Shown here: in pieces, positions 23,140 through 32,741 of the stretch
Layout of the letters: each line of letters opens with the position of its first letter
Numbering within the stretch: the first letter of the stretch is position 1
Source: Paracoccus sp. N5
GTDB lineage: Bacteria > Pseudomonadota > Alphaproteobacteria > Rhodobacterales > Rhodobacteraceae
Length of the DNA: 64,000 nucleotides
NCBI RefSeq assembly: GCF_000371965.1
Contig: NZ_AQUO01000002.1
Span: forward strand, 388,001 to 452,000
Direction: 5' to 3'
Translations under genes and position numbers: made by a program
The notes under the pieces: generated by a model
Told to the model about the DNA's origin: nothing
Seen by the model: only the letters and a program-made list of their open reading frames with translations
Database searches by the model: none

Positions 23140-25002
23140 TCAGCCGGCGCGGCGCAGGTTCATGGCCCGGGCGCGCTTCCTCGGGTCGCTTTCGAACAGC
23201 GCGGCCAGTTGCTCGGTCATGGCACCGGCCAGTTGCTCGGCATCGGTGATGGTGACGGCGCGCTGGTAATAGCGCGTCACGTCATGGCCGATGCCGATGG
23301 CCAAGAGCTCCACCTGCTTCTTCTTCTCGATCATGGTGATCACGTCGCGCAGGTGCTTCTCCAGGAAATTCGCCGGGTTGACCGACAGCGTCGAATCGTC
23401 CACCGGCGCCCCGTCCGAGATCACCATCAGGATCCGGCGCTGCTCGGGCCGCCGCACCAGCCGGCGGTGCGCCCATTCCAGCGCCTCGCCGTCGATGTTT
23501 TCCTTCAGCAGCCCCTCTTTCATCATCAGGCCCAGGTTCGGCCGCACCCGCCGCCAGGGCGCATCGGCGCCCTTGTAGATGATATGGCGCAGGTCATTGA
23601 GCCGCCCCGGCTGCGCCGGCCGCCCGGCCGCCAGCCATTTCTCGCGGCTCTGCCCGCCCTTCCAGGCCCGGGTGGTAAAGCCCAGGATCTCGACCTTGAC
23701 CTGGCTGCGCTCCAGCGTGCGCGCCAGCACATCGGCGCAGATCGCGGCGATGGAAATCGGCCGGCCGCGCATCGAGCCCGAATTGTCCAGAAGCAGCGTC
23801 ACCACCGTGTCGCGGAACTCGGTGTCCTTCTCGACCTTGAAGCTCAGCGGCGTCGTGGGGTTCGCCACCACGCGCGCCAGGCGGCCGGCATCCAGCACAC
23901 CCTCTTCCTTGTCGAATTCCCAGCTGCGGCTCTGCTGCGCCTGCAGGCGGCGCTGCAGCTTGTTCGCCAGCCGCGAGACCGCGCCGCGCAGCGGCTCCAG
24001 CTGCTTGTCGAGATAGGCGCGCAGCCGCTCCAGCTCGGCCGGGTCGGCCAGGTCCTCGGCGCGGATCTCCTCGTCGAATTCCTGGGTATAGACCTTGTAG
24101 TCGGGGCTCGCGTCGCTGACCGGAGGCGGCAGGTCGGGCGGCGTGTCGGCCTCGGACATCTCGGCCTCGTCGGCCATTTCCTCGTCCGACTGGTCGTCCA
24201 TGCTGACCTGGGCCTGGCGCTCTTCCTGGGTCTGGTCCTGGCTGCGCTCGGGGCTGGCCTCGGCCTCGTCGTCGGGGCTCTGGTCGCGGGACTGGTTGTC
24301 GCCGGCCTCCTCGTCCTGCTCGGCATTCTCGTCGGATTCGTCCTCTTGCGGCTCGTCCGGGTCCTCGCCCAGCTGGTCGCCATAGCCGAGATCCGAGATC
24401 ACCTTGCGCGCCAGCCGCGCAAAGGCGGCCTGGTCGGCCAGCACCTCGCGCACCTGGTCCAGATCGGCGCCGGCCTGTTCCTCGACGAAGGGGCGCCACA
24501 GGTCGGCGACATGCTGCGCCGGGGCGGGCAGGGTGCGGCCCGTCGCCGCCTGCCGCACCAGATAGCCCGCCGCGACGGCCAGCGGCGCGTCGGCCGGGGC
24601 CTTGATCTGGCCATAGCCCTTGCGCTCGGCCTCCTGGCCCAGCTTGGCGTCGATGTTCGACAGCGCGCCCGGCATGTCGCGCGCGCCCAGGGCCTCGCAG
24701 CGCGCCGTCTCCATCGCCTCGTAGAGGTCGCGCGCCATCGGCCCGGCCGGGACGTATTTCGCATGGGTCGAGGCGTCGTGGTGGCGCAGCCGCATCGCCA
24801 GAGCATCCGCCGTGCCGCGCGCCATCAGCACCTCGTCGCGGGTCATGCGGCGGCTGACCTGCGGCAGGCGCATGGTGTCGCCCGAAACCCCCGAGGGATC
24901 GGCGCTGAAGGTCACGTTCAGCTCGTGCTCTTCGGCCATGGCGCGGGTGGCCTCGGTCAGGGCCTTCTTGAACGGATCGGCGGGGTTGTCGGATTTTTTC
25001 AT
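23140..25002 (-). CDS. cobT: Aerobic cobaltochelatase subunit CobT
   Basis: Works with CobS (AAA+) and CobN to insert Co2+ into hydrogenobyrinate a,c-diamide in the aerobic cobalamin pathway. The 620-residue product has an N-terminal helical part, an extremely acidic low-complexity linker (about residues 212-290), and a C-terminal von Willebrand A domain with the MIDAS motif DNSGSM at 406-411. ILMVISDGAPVDDSTLSVN follows. Length and layout match the family. The ATG at 25,000-25,002 starts MKKSDNPADPFKKAL. cobS lies upstream in the same direction but is separated by a small exported protein. Confidence 0.94.
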   Translation of the reverse strand: MKKSDNPADPFKKALTEATRAMAEEHELNVTFSADPSGVSGDTMRLPQVSRRMTRDEVLMARGTADALAMRLRHHDASTHAKYVPAGPMARDLYEAMETARCEALGARDMPGALSNIDAKLGQEAERKGYGQIKAPADAPLAVAAGYLVRQAATGRTLPAPAQHVADLWRPFVEEQAGADLDQVREVLADQAAFARLARKVISDLGYGDQLGEDPDEPQEDESDENAEQDEEAGDNQSRDQSPDDEAEASPERSQDQTQEERQAQVSMDDQSDEEMADEAEMSEADTPPDLPPPVSDASPDYKVYTQEFDEEIRAEDLADPAELERLRAYLDKQLEPLRGAVSRLANKLQRRLQAQQSRSWEFDKEEGVLDAGRLARVVANPTTPLSFKVEKDTEFRDTVVTLLLDNSGSMRGRPISIAAICADVLARTLERSQVKVEILGFTTRAWKGGQSREKWLAAGRPAQPGRLNDLRHIIYKGADAPWRRVRPNLGLMMKEGLLKENIDGEALEWAHRRLVRRPEQRRILMVISDGAPVDDSTLSVNPANFLEKHLRDVITMIEKKKQVELLAIGIGHDVTRYYQRAVTITDAEQLAGAMTEQLAALFESDPRKRARAMNLRRAG

Positions 25003-25090
25003 GGGCTGTTCCCGAAATCGCCTTTGTCCGCCATTGCACTATATCCGCAGCCCAAGGCCAAGAAGCGAGCGGAGCGAGGTTGTTCTTCCA

Positions 25091-25525
25091 TCATTCGTAA
25101 AACCTCAGCAGCGGTGCGCAGGAGGCTTTGTCTTGCGCATAGATTATTGCCGTGGGTTCGGGTTGATGGACTTGGAAGCCACCGAATGCATCAAGATAGG
25201 CTTCCGCAAAGCTGGTTTCTTTCATCGGCAAAGCCAGCGGAAAGCTCTTGTCCGCATCGACCTTCAGAGCCCAGCGAACTGCACCCCCACGCCTTTCGTC
25301 GCGCCCGGTGACAGGATTGCTGCGCAGGACCATTCCGACCGCGATTGTAGCCTGTACGAAGTCCCGACAACGGGTCTGCACATAGGCCGGATCGTCGGCT
25401 TTCGGATCTGCCGCGAGGGGTATCAAAGTCTCCGACGCATTCTTGTTCGGGGTTTTCGCGGTCAGGGCCGCGGCCATCGCCGGCAGGGCAATGGCCATCG
25501 CGCAAATACTGACCGCCCCCCGCAT
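25091..25525 (-). CDS. Small exported protein of unknown function between cobS and cobT
   Basis: A 144-residue product with an N-terminal signal peptide (MRGAVSICAMAIALPAMAAA) and probable cleavage after AMA or AAA. The mature part is short with two cysteines (TRCRDFV and KASCAPLL), which could form a disulfide. I do not recognise a family. Its ATG overlaps the cobS stop codon (TGATG), so it is translationally coupled to cobS. Local base composition is visibly less GC-rich than cobS and cobT, hinting at later insertion. An involvement in cobalt or cobalamin handling is only suggested by position. Confidence 0.6.
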   Translation of the reverse strand: MRGAVSICAMAIALPAMAAALTAKTPNKNASETLIPLAADPKADDPAYVQTRCRDFVQATIAVGMVLRSNPVTGRDERRGGAVRWALKVDADKSFPLALPMKETSFAEAYLDAFGGFQVHQPEPTAIIYAQDKASCAPLLRFYE

Positions 25526-26499
25526 CACCCCGCCTTGACCGCCGCGCTTTCCGGCAGTTCCTCGTCGAACAGGCGCTGGTAGAACTCGGCCACCGTCTGG
25601 CGCTCCAGCTCGTCGCATTTGTTCAGGAAGGTCAGCCGGAAGGCATAGCCCACGTTGTCGCCGAAGATCCGCGCGTTCTGCGCCCAGGCGATCACCGTGC
25701 GCGGGCTCATCACCGTGGACAGGTCGCCCTGCATGAAGGCGGTCCGCGTCAGGTCGGCCAGCGTCACCATCTGGTTGATGATCTTGCGGCCCTTCTCGGT
25801 GTTGTAGGTCGGGTTCTTGGCCAGCACGATGGCGGCCTCGGCGTCATGGCTCAGGTAGTTCAGCGTCGAGACCAGCGACCAGCGGTCCATCTGGCCCTGG
25901 TTGATCTGCTGCGTGCCGTGATAAAGGCCGGTCGTGTCGCCCAGGCCCACGGTGTTCGCCGTCGCGAACAGGCGGAAATAGGGGTTGGGCGTGATGACCT
26001 CGTTCTGGTCCAGAAGCGTCAGCTTGCCGTCGGCCTCCAGCACGCGCTGGATCACGAACATCACGTCGGCGCGGCCGGCGTCGTATTCGTCGAAGACGAT
26101 GGCGGTCGGGTTGCGCAGCGCCCAGGGCAGGATGCCCTCGTGGAACACCGTGACCTGCTTGCCGTCCACCAGCTTGATCGCGTCCTTGCCGATCAGGTCG
26201 ATGCGGCTGACGTGGCTGTCCAGGTTCACCCGCACGCAGGGCCAGTTCAGCCGCGCCGCGACCTGCTCGATATGCGTGGATTTGCCGGTGCCGTGATAGC
26301 CCTGGATCATCACCCGGCGGTTGTAGGCAAAGCCGGCCAGGATCGCCAGCGTGGTGTCGGGGTCGAATTTGTAGGTGGTGTCGATCTCGGGCACGCGGTC
26401 GGTGCGCTCGGCAAAGCCCTTGACCTTCATGTCGCTGTCAAGGCCGAAGACCTCGCGCAGGTCGATTTCCTCGGTCGGTTTCGCGTTCACGTCCAGCAT
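25525..26499 (-). CDS. cobS: Aerobic cobaltochelatase subunit CobS (AAA+ ATPase)
   Basis: MoxR-type AAA+ ATPase that, with CobT, powers cobalt insertion by CobN. The 324-residue protein begins MLDVNAKPTEEIDLREVFGL, has the Walker A GYHGTGKST at 67-75, Walker B IVFDEYDAG at about 144-152, and sensor region RLFATANTVGLGDTTG. It ends with LNKCDELERQTVAEFYQRLF. The ATG at 26,497-26,499 gives the normal family N-terminus, although the open frame extends far upstream. The stop codon overlaps the next gene (the small exported protein). Confidence 0.95.
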   Translation of the reverse strand: MLDVNAKPTEEIDLREVFGLDSDMKVKGFAERTDRVPEIDTTYKFDPDTTLAILAGFAYNRRVMIQGYHGTGKSTHIEQVAARLNWPCVRVNLDSHVSRIDLIGKDAIKLVDGKQVTVFHEGILPWALRNPTAIVFDEYDAGRADVMFVIQRVLEADGKLTLLDQNEVITPNPYFRLFATANTVGLGDTTGLYHGTQQINQGQMDRWSLVSTLNYLSHDAEAAIVLAKNPTYNTEKGRKIINQMVTLADLTRTAFMQGDLSTVMSPRTVIAWAQNARIFGDNVGYAFRLTFLNKCDELERQTVAEFYQRLFDEELPESAAVKAG

Positions 26500-26634
26500 A
26501 GCCTCGGCCCTTTCATCGCAACGGGGCCTAGATTGCGCATTCGCCGGGCATAAGCAAGCGGACATGCGGAACCGGCCTTGTCCTTGCCGGATTATCCCCG
26601 CAGTTTCGGCAGGCAGGATCAAAGGGGAAAACGG

Positions 26635-27603
26635 ATGAGCGGACTTCTGGCGCTGCTGGACGACGTGGCGGGGATCGCCAAGATTGCGGCGGCTTCGGTC
26701 GACGACGTGGCCGGGCAGGCGGCCAAGGCCGGGGCCAAGGCGGCGGGCGCGGTGATCGACGACGCGGCGGTGACGCCGAAATACGTGCACGGCTTTTCCG
26801 CCGCGCGCGAGGTGCCGATCGTCCTGAAGATCGCGCGTGGCTCGATCTTCAACAAGCTGGTGATCCTGCTGCCCATCGCGCTGCTGCTCTCGGCCTTCGC
26901 GCCCTGGCTCATCACGCCCCTGCTGATGATCGGCGGCGCCTATCTGTGCTTCGAGGGCGCCGAGAAGATCTTCCACGCGCTCGCCCACGACCACGGCAAC
27001 GACCCGCATCTGACCGTGACGCCCGAGGGCGCCGCGGGCCTCGAGGAAGAGCGGGTCCGGGGCGCGATCAAGACCGATTTCATTCTCTCGGCCGAGATCA
27101 TGACCATCGCGCTCGCCGCGATCCCGAACGGCGACGCGATCTGGATGAAGGCGCTGATCCTCGCCGTGGTGGCGGTGGGCATCACCGCCGCGGTCTACGG
27201 CTTCGTGGCGCTGATCGTGAAGGCCGACGACTTCGGCCTGCACCTGCACGAGCGCGGCGGCCCCACCGCGGCGCTGGGGCGGGGCATCGTGCATGTCATG
27301 CCGGGCTTCATGAAGGTGCTGACCGTGGTCGGCACCGCGGCGATGATCTGGGTCGGCGGCCAGATCGTCGTGCACGGGCTGCACGTGCTGGGCCAGCACC
27401 AGCCCTATGAATGGATCCACCACATGGCCGAGGCCGCGGCCCAGGCCCTGCCCGCCGCGCCCGGCGCCGCCGCCTGGGTGACCACGGCCTTCTTCGACGG
27501 CATCTTCGGGGTGATGCTGGGCATGGTCCTGATCCCGGTCGCGCATTACCTCGTCTCGCCCGCCATCGGCGCGGTCAAGGGGCTGTTCGGCGCTGGGGCC
27601 TGA
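26635..27603 (+). CDS. DUF808 (YedI-like) membrane protein
   Basis: A 322-residue protein starting MSGLLALLDDVAGIAKIAAA, with the DUF808 phrase PKYVHGFSAAREVPIVLKIA at about residues 48-67. Several hydrophobic helices follow (LVILLPIALLLSAFAPWLI, TAAMIWVGGQIVVHGL, FGVMLGMVLIPVAHYLVS). DUF808 members are inner-membrane proteins of unknown function; some are annotated as putative transporters. The ATG at 26,635 has AAAGGGGAAAACGG upstream. It is divergent from cobS across 135 bp. Confidence 0.82.
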   Translation: MSGLLALLDDVAGIAKIAAASVDDVAGQAAKAGAKAAGAVIDDAAVTPKYVHGFSAAREVPIVLKIARGSIFNKLVILLPIALLLSAFAPWLITPLLMIGGAYLCFEGAEKIFHALAHDHGNDPHLTVTPEGAAGLEEERVRGAIKTDFILSAEIMTIALAAIPNGDAIWMKALILAVVAVGITAAVYGFVALIVKADDFGLHLHERGGPTAALGRGIVHVMPGFMKVLTVVGTAAMIWVGGQIVVHGLHVLGQHQPYEWIHHMAEAAAQALPAAPGAAAWVTTAFFDGIFGVMLGMVLIPVAHYLVSPAIGAVKGLFGAGA

Positions 27604-27661
27604 CCTTGCGGGCGGCGCGCGGTCGGCTCTAAGAACGGCCATGCCCAGCCAGGAGGAACCC

Positions 27662-29038
<1,377 letters not shown>

Positions 29039-29053
29039 CCCCGGCCGCGCGGC

Positions 29054-29926
29054 TCAGGCAAAGACGAAATCCCCGGCGTCCAGCGCAGCCGCATTGACGC
29101 CCGCCAGCAGGATCGAGCCGCCGCTCGCCAGGCTGATCTGGCAATCCGCGCCAATATCCGTCAGCACCAGATCGCCAAATCCCGCGCCGCCGGAATTGGT
29201 GAACCGGATCTTGTCGGCGCCGTCGGCATAATCCTGAATCCGGTCGCTGCCCTGGTTCAGGCTGTAATTGAAAAGGAAAACATCGCTGCCGGTATATCCG
29301 GTCAGCGTATCATTGCCCGCATCGCCCGACAGCGTATCGTCTCCGGCCATGCCGAGCAGGTAATCATTCCCGGCCATGCCATTGATCGAGTCATTGCCGC
29401 TGCCGCCGGTAATGGTGTCGGAATGGCCGGCAAAATTGAACCCCAGGATGGTGTCATTTCCAGAGCCACCCCAGATCTGACCAAGCGCGCCGCCCGCGGT
29501 AGAATAGAATTTTATGGTTGAAACGTCTATGTATCCGGTTCCTTCGATGGTCAGTGTCTTGTTGGTCGTATTGACCAACCATTCCACGAAGGAAACCTGT
29601 CCCAGTCTTATGGTGCAAAGCGAACCACTGCTGCTGGTGGTTTCTGCGTAGATGTAATCAGTTCCTTCACCTCCATCAATGACGTCGCCCGCGCTGGTAG
29701 AATAATCGCTGGCATCCGTCACCCTTATCGTGTCATCTCCTGGGTCGCCATAAATCGTGTCACGGCCATTTCCTCCAAGAATAACATCATTGCCTCTCCC
29801 GCCCATGATCAGATCGGCGCCGTCAAGACCATATATCGTATCGTTGCCGTCGCCGCCGGAAATATAGTCATTGCTGCCGCTGCCGGTGATGCTGTCATTT
29901 CCGCTGCTTCCGTAGAAATTCGCCAA
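29054..29926 (-). CDS. RTX-type calcium-binding protein
   Basis: A 290-residue protein consisting almost wholly of glycine-aspartate nonapeptide repeats (SGGDGNDTIYGLDGADLIMG, LGGNGRDTIYGDPGDDTI, then a second cluster GNDSINGMAGNDYLLGMAGD). The repeats bind Ca2+ and form a beta-roll outside the cell. The tail after the repeats (DRIQDYADGADKIRF ... LDAGDFVFA) resembles C-terminal type I secretion signals. There is no N-terminal signal peptide and no type I transporter in the window. The gene and its upstream gap are clearly A/T-richer than neighbours. Toxin, protease or lipase domains are absent, so it may be a surface or matrix protein. Confidence 0.88.
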   Translation of the reverse strand: MANFYGSSGNDSITGSGSNDYISGGDGNDTIYGLDGADLIMGGRGNDVILGGNGRDTIYGDPGDDTIRVTDASDYSTSAGDVIDGGEGTDYIYAETTSSSGSLCTIRLGQVSFVEWLVNTTNKTLTIEGTGYIDVSTIKFYSTAGGALGQIWGGSGNDTILGFNFAGHSDTITGGSGNDSINGMAGNDYLLGMAGDDTLSGDAGNDTLTGYTGSDVFLFNYSLNQGSDRIQDYADGADKIRFTNSGGAGFGDLVLTDIGADCQISLASGGSILLAGVNAAALDAGDFVFA

Positions 29927-30035
29927 GACACTCTCCCGCTTTCAGTAAAACTATAAACAACTTTGGATTGCTTCCTTGCAAGGGTTAGCTATCTCTAGTG
30001 GACAACGCAACTCTTTAAGATGAACGGAACAGTTC

Positions 30036-31010
30036 ATGCAAATTTCATCTGCCACGATTGCCTTGACGCTCCTGAACCAAGACAGTTCGCCCTCTGCACT
30101 CGCTGTCGGGAAATTAGCAGCAGGTGACGGATCGCCGTCGCATCAGGTTGCACCGGCGGCTGCAACTGCGACCACCGCTGAGTCGACAGGCTCTGACAAG
30201 TATGTCCCGGCAGAAGTCATTGCCGATATGGAACGCTTTGAGCAAATTCAGACCAGATGGAGTCGGCTGGGAGAGTTTCATGCGGCCCTTGCAGACGGCT
30301 CCAGAAGCCCGTTCGACGCAGAGATCATCGAATATATAGGAGCCGAGCGGTCCTGGACGCCCAGCAACTCCGATTCGCGCCTGGTTTTCCCTGGCGTCTT
30401 CATCTCCTCGCCGGGCGTAGCGGCGGGCACCCAGGCCCCGCAGCGCGATGCGGCTTTCCTGTCGCGGCGCGATGCCATGGCCAATGCCTATCATTTCGCC
30501 ACCGCGCTGGTGGAAACGACAAACTACGTCGTTGCCGACGCGCGCGAGATCGCTGCGCACCCCGACAATTATCTCGACGCTTCCGGCCAGCTTTACGGCG
30601 CGGGCGCCGGTGGCGGGACTCTCGGCGGCGACTGGGAGGCCGCGATGCGGCAGGGCACTGACATGATGCTGTTCTACCGTGACAAGATGGAAAGCATGGC
30701 GGCATCGCTGGCGAATATGTTCAGCTTTGACACCACCAGCGTGACCACGGGGGCCTATGAGGGCAGCTTCCAGGGCTTCAGCATCAGCCACGGCACGCTG
30801 GGCAAGGTCATGGACGTGGATGCAAATGGCAAGATCACGCTCTATGACGCCCAAGGCACCGCCTGGACGGCCGAGGATTACGACGCCGCCAAGATCGACG
30901 GCGGCATCCCGGAACTGCACAACGACATGATCCGGCAGGCCGACGACCGCGCCGAGCTTGCCAGCCTGGGCCTGAAGCGCGAGGATTCGGGCCGGGTGGT
31001 GCGCGTCTGA
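30036..31010 (+). CDS. Protein of unknown function, divergent from the RTX gene
   Basis: A 324-residue product beginning MQISSATIALTLLNQDSSPS. The first 55 residues are low-complexity (rich in A, T, S and G), without a clear signal peptide. A helical central part (ANAYHFATALVETTNYVVAD, then MRQGTDMMLFYRDKMESMAA) is followed by an isolated calcium-loop-like DVDANGKITLYD. I do not recognise a family. It shares an A/T-rich 109-bp divergent promoter region with the RTX gene, so the two may be controlled together. A TGAAC-N6-GTTCA dyad (30,021-30,036) overlaps its start codon. Confidence 0.6.
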   Translation: MQISSATIALTLLNQDSSPSALAVGKLAAGDGSPSHQVAPAAATATTAESTGSDKYVPAEVIADMERFEQIQTRWSRLGEFHAALADGSRSPFDAEIIEYIGAERSWTPSNSDSRLVFPGVFISSPGVAAGTQAPQRDAAFLSRRDAMANAYHFATALVETTNYVVADAREIAAHPDNYLDASGQLYGAGAGGGTLGGDWEAAMRQGTDMMLFYRDKMESMAASLANMFSFDTTSVTTGAYEGSFQGFSISHGTLGKVMDVDANGKITLYDAQGTAWTAEDYDAAKIDGGIPELHNDMIRQADDRAELASLGLKREDSGRVVRV

Positions 31011-31057
31011 CGCCAGCCGGTCCAGCCCGGTCAGCGCCGTCCTGGCAGCGCGGATGG

Positions 31058-31102
31058 CATACGCCCGGTGTACGGCCTGTGTACGCCCGCTGCACGCTTG
31101 TC
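31058..31102 (-). repeat. 11-bp-periodic repeat element, copy 2
   Basis: On the minus strand three 11-mers run CGTGCAGCGGG (31,096-31,086), CGTACACAGGC (31,085-31,075) and CGTACACCGGG (31,074-31,064), followed by a partial fourth unit CGTATGC and preceded by GACAAG. This is the same element as at 4,793-4,830, with about five differences over 39 bp. It lies in the 252-bp gap before the lysozyme gene. Confidence 0.75.
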
Positions 31103-31262
31103 GCACCCGAAAATCCCCGCTTTCCAGCGGCTTGCCGATCCGCGCCCTTCCGGCCCCGCATCCCGCACAAACTCGTGAGCGTCACGGCATCGTGACATGG
31201 CGTCCCGGCTTTGCGATAAGGGGCGAAAGCGCCGAGGACAGGCGCATGGGGCAGAGGGCAAG

Positions 31263-32048
31263 ATGAGAATTCTCGGCAGGATATTGACGGTCTTGTTGCT
31301 GGTCGCCGTGGCGGCCTGCGGGCGCGGCCCGTCGCACAGCCGCGCGGTGATGGCGGGGCAGGGGCTGGGGCCGAAGTTCGGCGACAGCGCCCCCCATGCC
31401 TGGGTCGGCGGCCATCCCTATGACCATCCGGTGCATGGCATTGATATCTCTCGCTATCAGGGCAATATCGACTGGGGCACGGTGCGCGGATCCGGCATCA
31501 GCTTCGCCTTCATCAAGGCGACCGAGGGCGGCGACTGGGTCGATCCGAACTTCCGCCGCTACTGGGCCGAGGCGGCGCAGGCCCGCATCCCGCGCGGCGC
31601 CTATCACTATTTCTACTTCTGCCGCTCGGGCACGCAGCAGGCGGCCTGGTTCATCCAGAACGTGCCGCGCGAACGCGGCGCCATGCCGCCGGTGGTGGAC
31701 CTGGAATGGACGCCCTCCAAGACCTGCCCGCGCCGGCCGCCGGCCGACGAGGTGCTGCGGGAAGCCAAGATATTCAAGGACATCCTGCACCAATACTACG
31801 GCCAGCGCCCGATCATCTATACCACCGTGGACTTCTATCGCGACAACAACCTGTCGCGCTGGCCCGAAGAATTCTGGCTGCGCTCGGTCGCCGGCCATCC
31901 GCGGATCGTCTATCCCGGCCAGCCCTACAGCTTCTGGCAATATACCGGGACCGGCGTGGTGCCGGGCATCGGCGGCAACGTGGACCTGAACGTGTTTGCG
32001 GGTTCGCCCGCCCAGTGGCGGGCATGGCTGAACCGGCGGCTTCAGTAA
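31263..32048 (+). CDS. GH25-family lysozyme, predicted lipoprotein
   Basis: A 261-residue protein with a lipoprotein signal (RILTVLLLVAVAACGRG, lipobox cysteine Cys19), so it is likely anchored in the inner or outer membrane facing the periplasm. The GH25 muramidase domain shows GIDISRYQGNIDWG (Asp61), FAFIKATEGG and the catalytic PPVVDLEWT (Asp146, Glu148), ending with FWQYTGTG and NVDLNVFAGS. Such enzymes cut the beta-1,4 bond of peptidoglycan. Isolated GH25 genes without phage neighbours are common in Rhodobacterales and probably serve cell-wall remodelling. The CPBP gene overlaps its 3' end by 25 bp. Confidence 0.9.
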   Translation: MRILGRILTVLLLVAVAACGRGPSHSRAVMAGQGLGPKFGDSAPHAWVGGHPYDHPVHGIDISRYQGNIDWGTVRGSGISFAFIKATEGGDWVDPNFRRYWAEAAQARIPRGAYHYFYFCRSGTQQAAWFIQNVPRERGAMPPVVDLEWTPSKTCPRRPPADEVLREAKIFKDILHQYYGQRPIIYTTVDFYRDNNLSRWPEEFWLRSVAGHPRIVYPGQPYSFWQYTGTGVVPGIGGNVDLNVFAGSPAQWRAWLNRRLQ

Positions 32049-32680
32049 ACCGCGCCCTGCTCCGGGCCGAGTTCGCGGCGCTCTATATCGGGGCGCCGCT
32101 GGCGATTGCGCTGTTCATGCCCGGGCATCTGCTGTTCGGGGCGCTCGCGCTGTTCAGCCTGGCGGGGCTGGCGCTTCTGTGGTTCACCGGCGGCTTCGAC
32201 TGGCGCGGGCTGGTCTACGGCTGGGGCCGGCTGCCTTGGCTGGAAATCCTGGGCATGATCCTGGTCACCACCGCGCTGGGTGCCGCGATCCTGTGGTTCT
32301 CGCGCCCCGGGGCCATCTTCAGCATGGCGCGGCAGCGGCCCGAGTTCCTGCTGGTGATCTGGAGCCTCTACCCGATCCTTTCCGCCCTGCCGCAGGAGCT
32401 GATCTTCCGGCCGCTGTTCTTTCACCGCTACGGCGCCATCCTGCCGCGCGGGCAGGCGGCCATCGCGCTGAACGCGGCGGTGTTTTCCTTTGCGCATCTG
32501 ATGTACTGGTCCTGGATCGTCGCGGCGCTGACGCTGGTCGGCGGCTGGTTCTTCGCCCGCGCCTATCTGAAATTCGGCTTCCCGGCGGCCTGGGCCTTGC
32601 ATGCCGTGGCCGGGAACGCGCTGTTCACCGTCGGCATGGGGGTCTATTTCTATTCCGGCAACGTGGTGCGGCCGTTCTGA
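32024..32680 (+). CDS. CPBP-family intramembrane glutamic protease-like protein
   Basis: A 218-residue protein with about six transmembrane segments. The family motifs appear as QELIFRPLFFHR (residues 124-135), FSFAHLMYWSW (His158) and HAVAGNALF (His193). Motif 1 is normally E-E-x-x-x-R; here the first glutamate is Gln124 while Glu125 and Arg129 are kept, as in some CAAX-protease homologues. The first usable ATG lies inside the lysozyme gene, 25 bp before its stop, so translation is probably coupled. Substrate unknown. aspS starts 61 bp later. Confidence 0.78.
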   Translation: MAEPAASVNRALLRAEFAALYIGAPLAIALFMPGHLLFGALALFSLAGLALLWFTGGFDWRGLVYGWGRLPWLEILGMILVTTALGAAILWFSRPGAIFSMARQRPEFLLVIWSLYPILSALPQELIFRPLFFHRYGAILPRGQAAIALNAAVFSFAHLMYWSWIVAALTLVGGWFFARAYLKFGFPAAWALHAVAGNALFTVGMGVYFYSGNVVRPF

Positions 32681-32741
32681 TCGCTTGACTTCCCCCGGCG
32701 CAGGCGGTTCATGCGTGACCGAATACGCAAGGGGAAAACTG

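Noticed and set aside
20026..25311. An open frame of about 1,760 codons on the plus strand through pepP, a glycosyltransferase and cobT
   Set aside because: It is antisense to three well recognised genes and has the Arg/Gly/Ala-rich low-information composition that high-GC DNA gives in shadow frames.
29054..29926. RTX protein as a haemolysin or protease
   Set aside because: No catalytic or pore-forming domain, acylation site or transporter genes are seen; only calcium-binding repeats can be supported.
31263..32048. GH25 lysozyme as part of a prophage
   Set aside because: It has a lipoprotein signal, no holin, capsid, tail or integrase gene nearby, and is followed by a CPBP gene and aspS.
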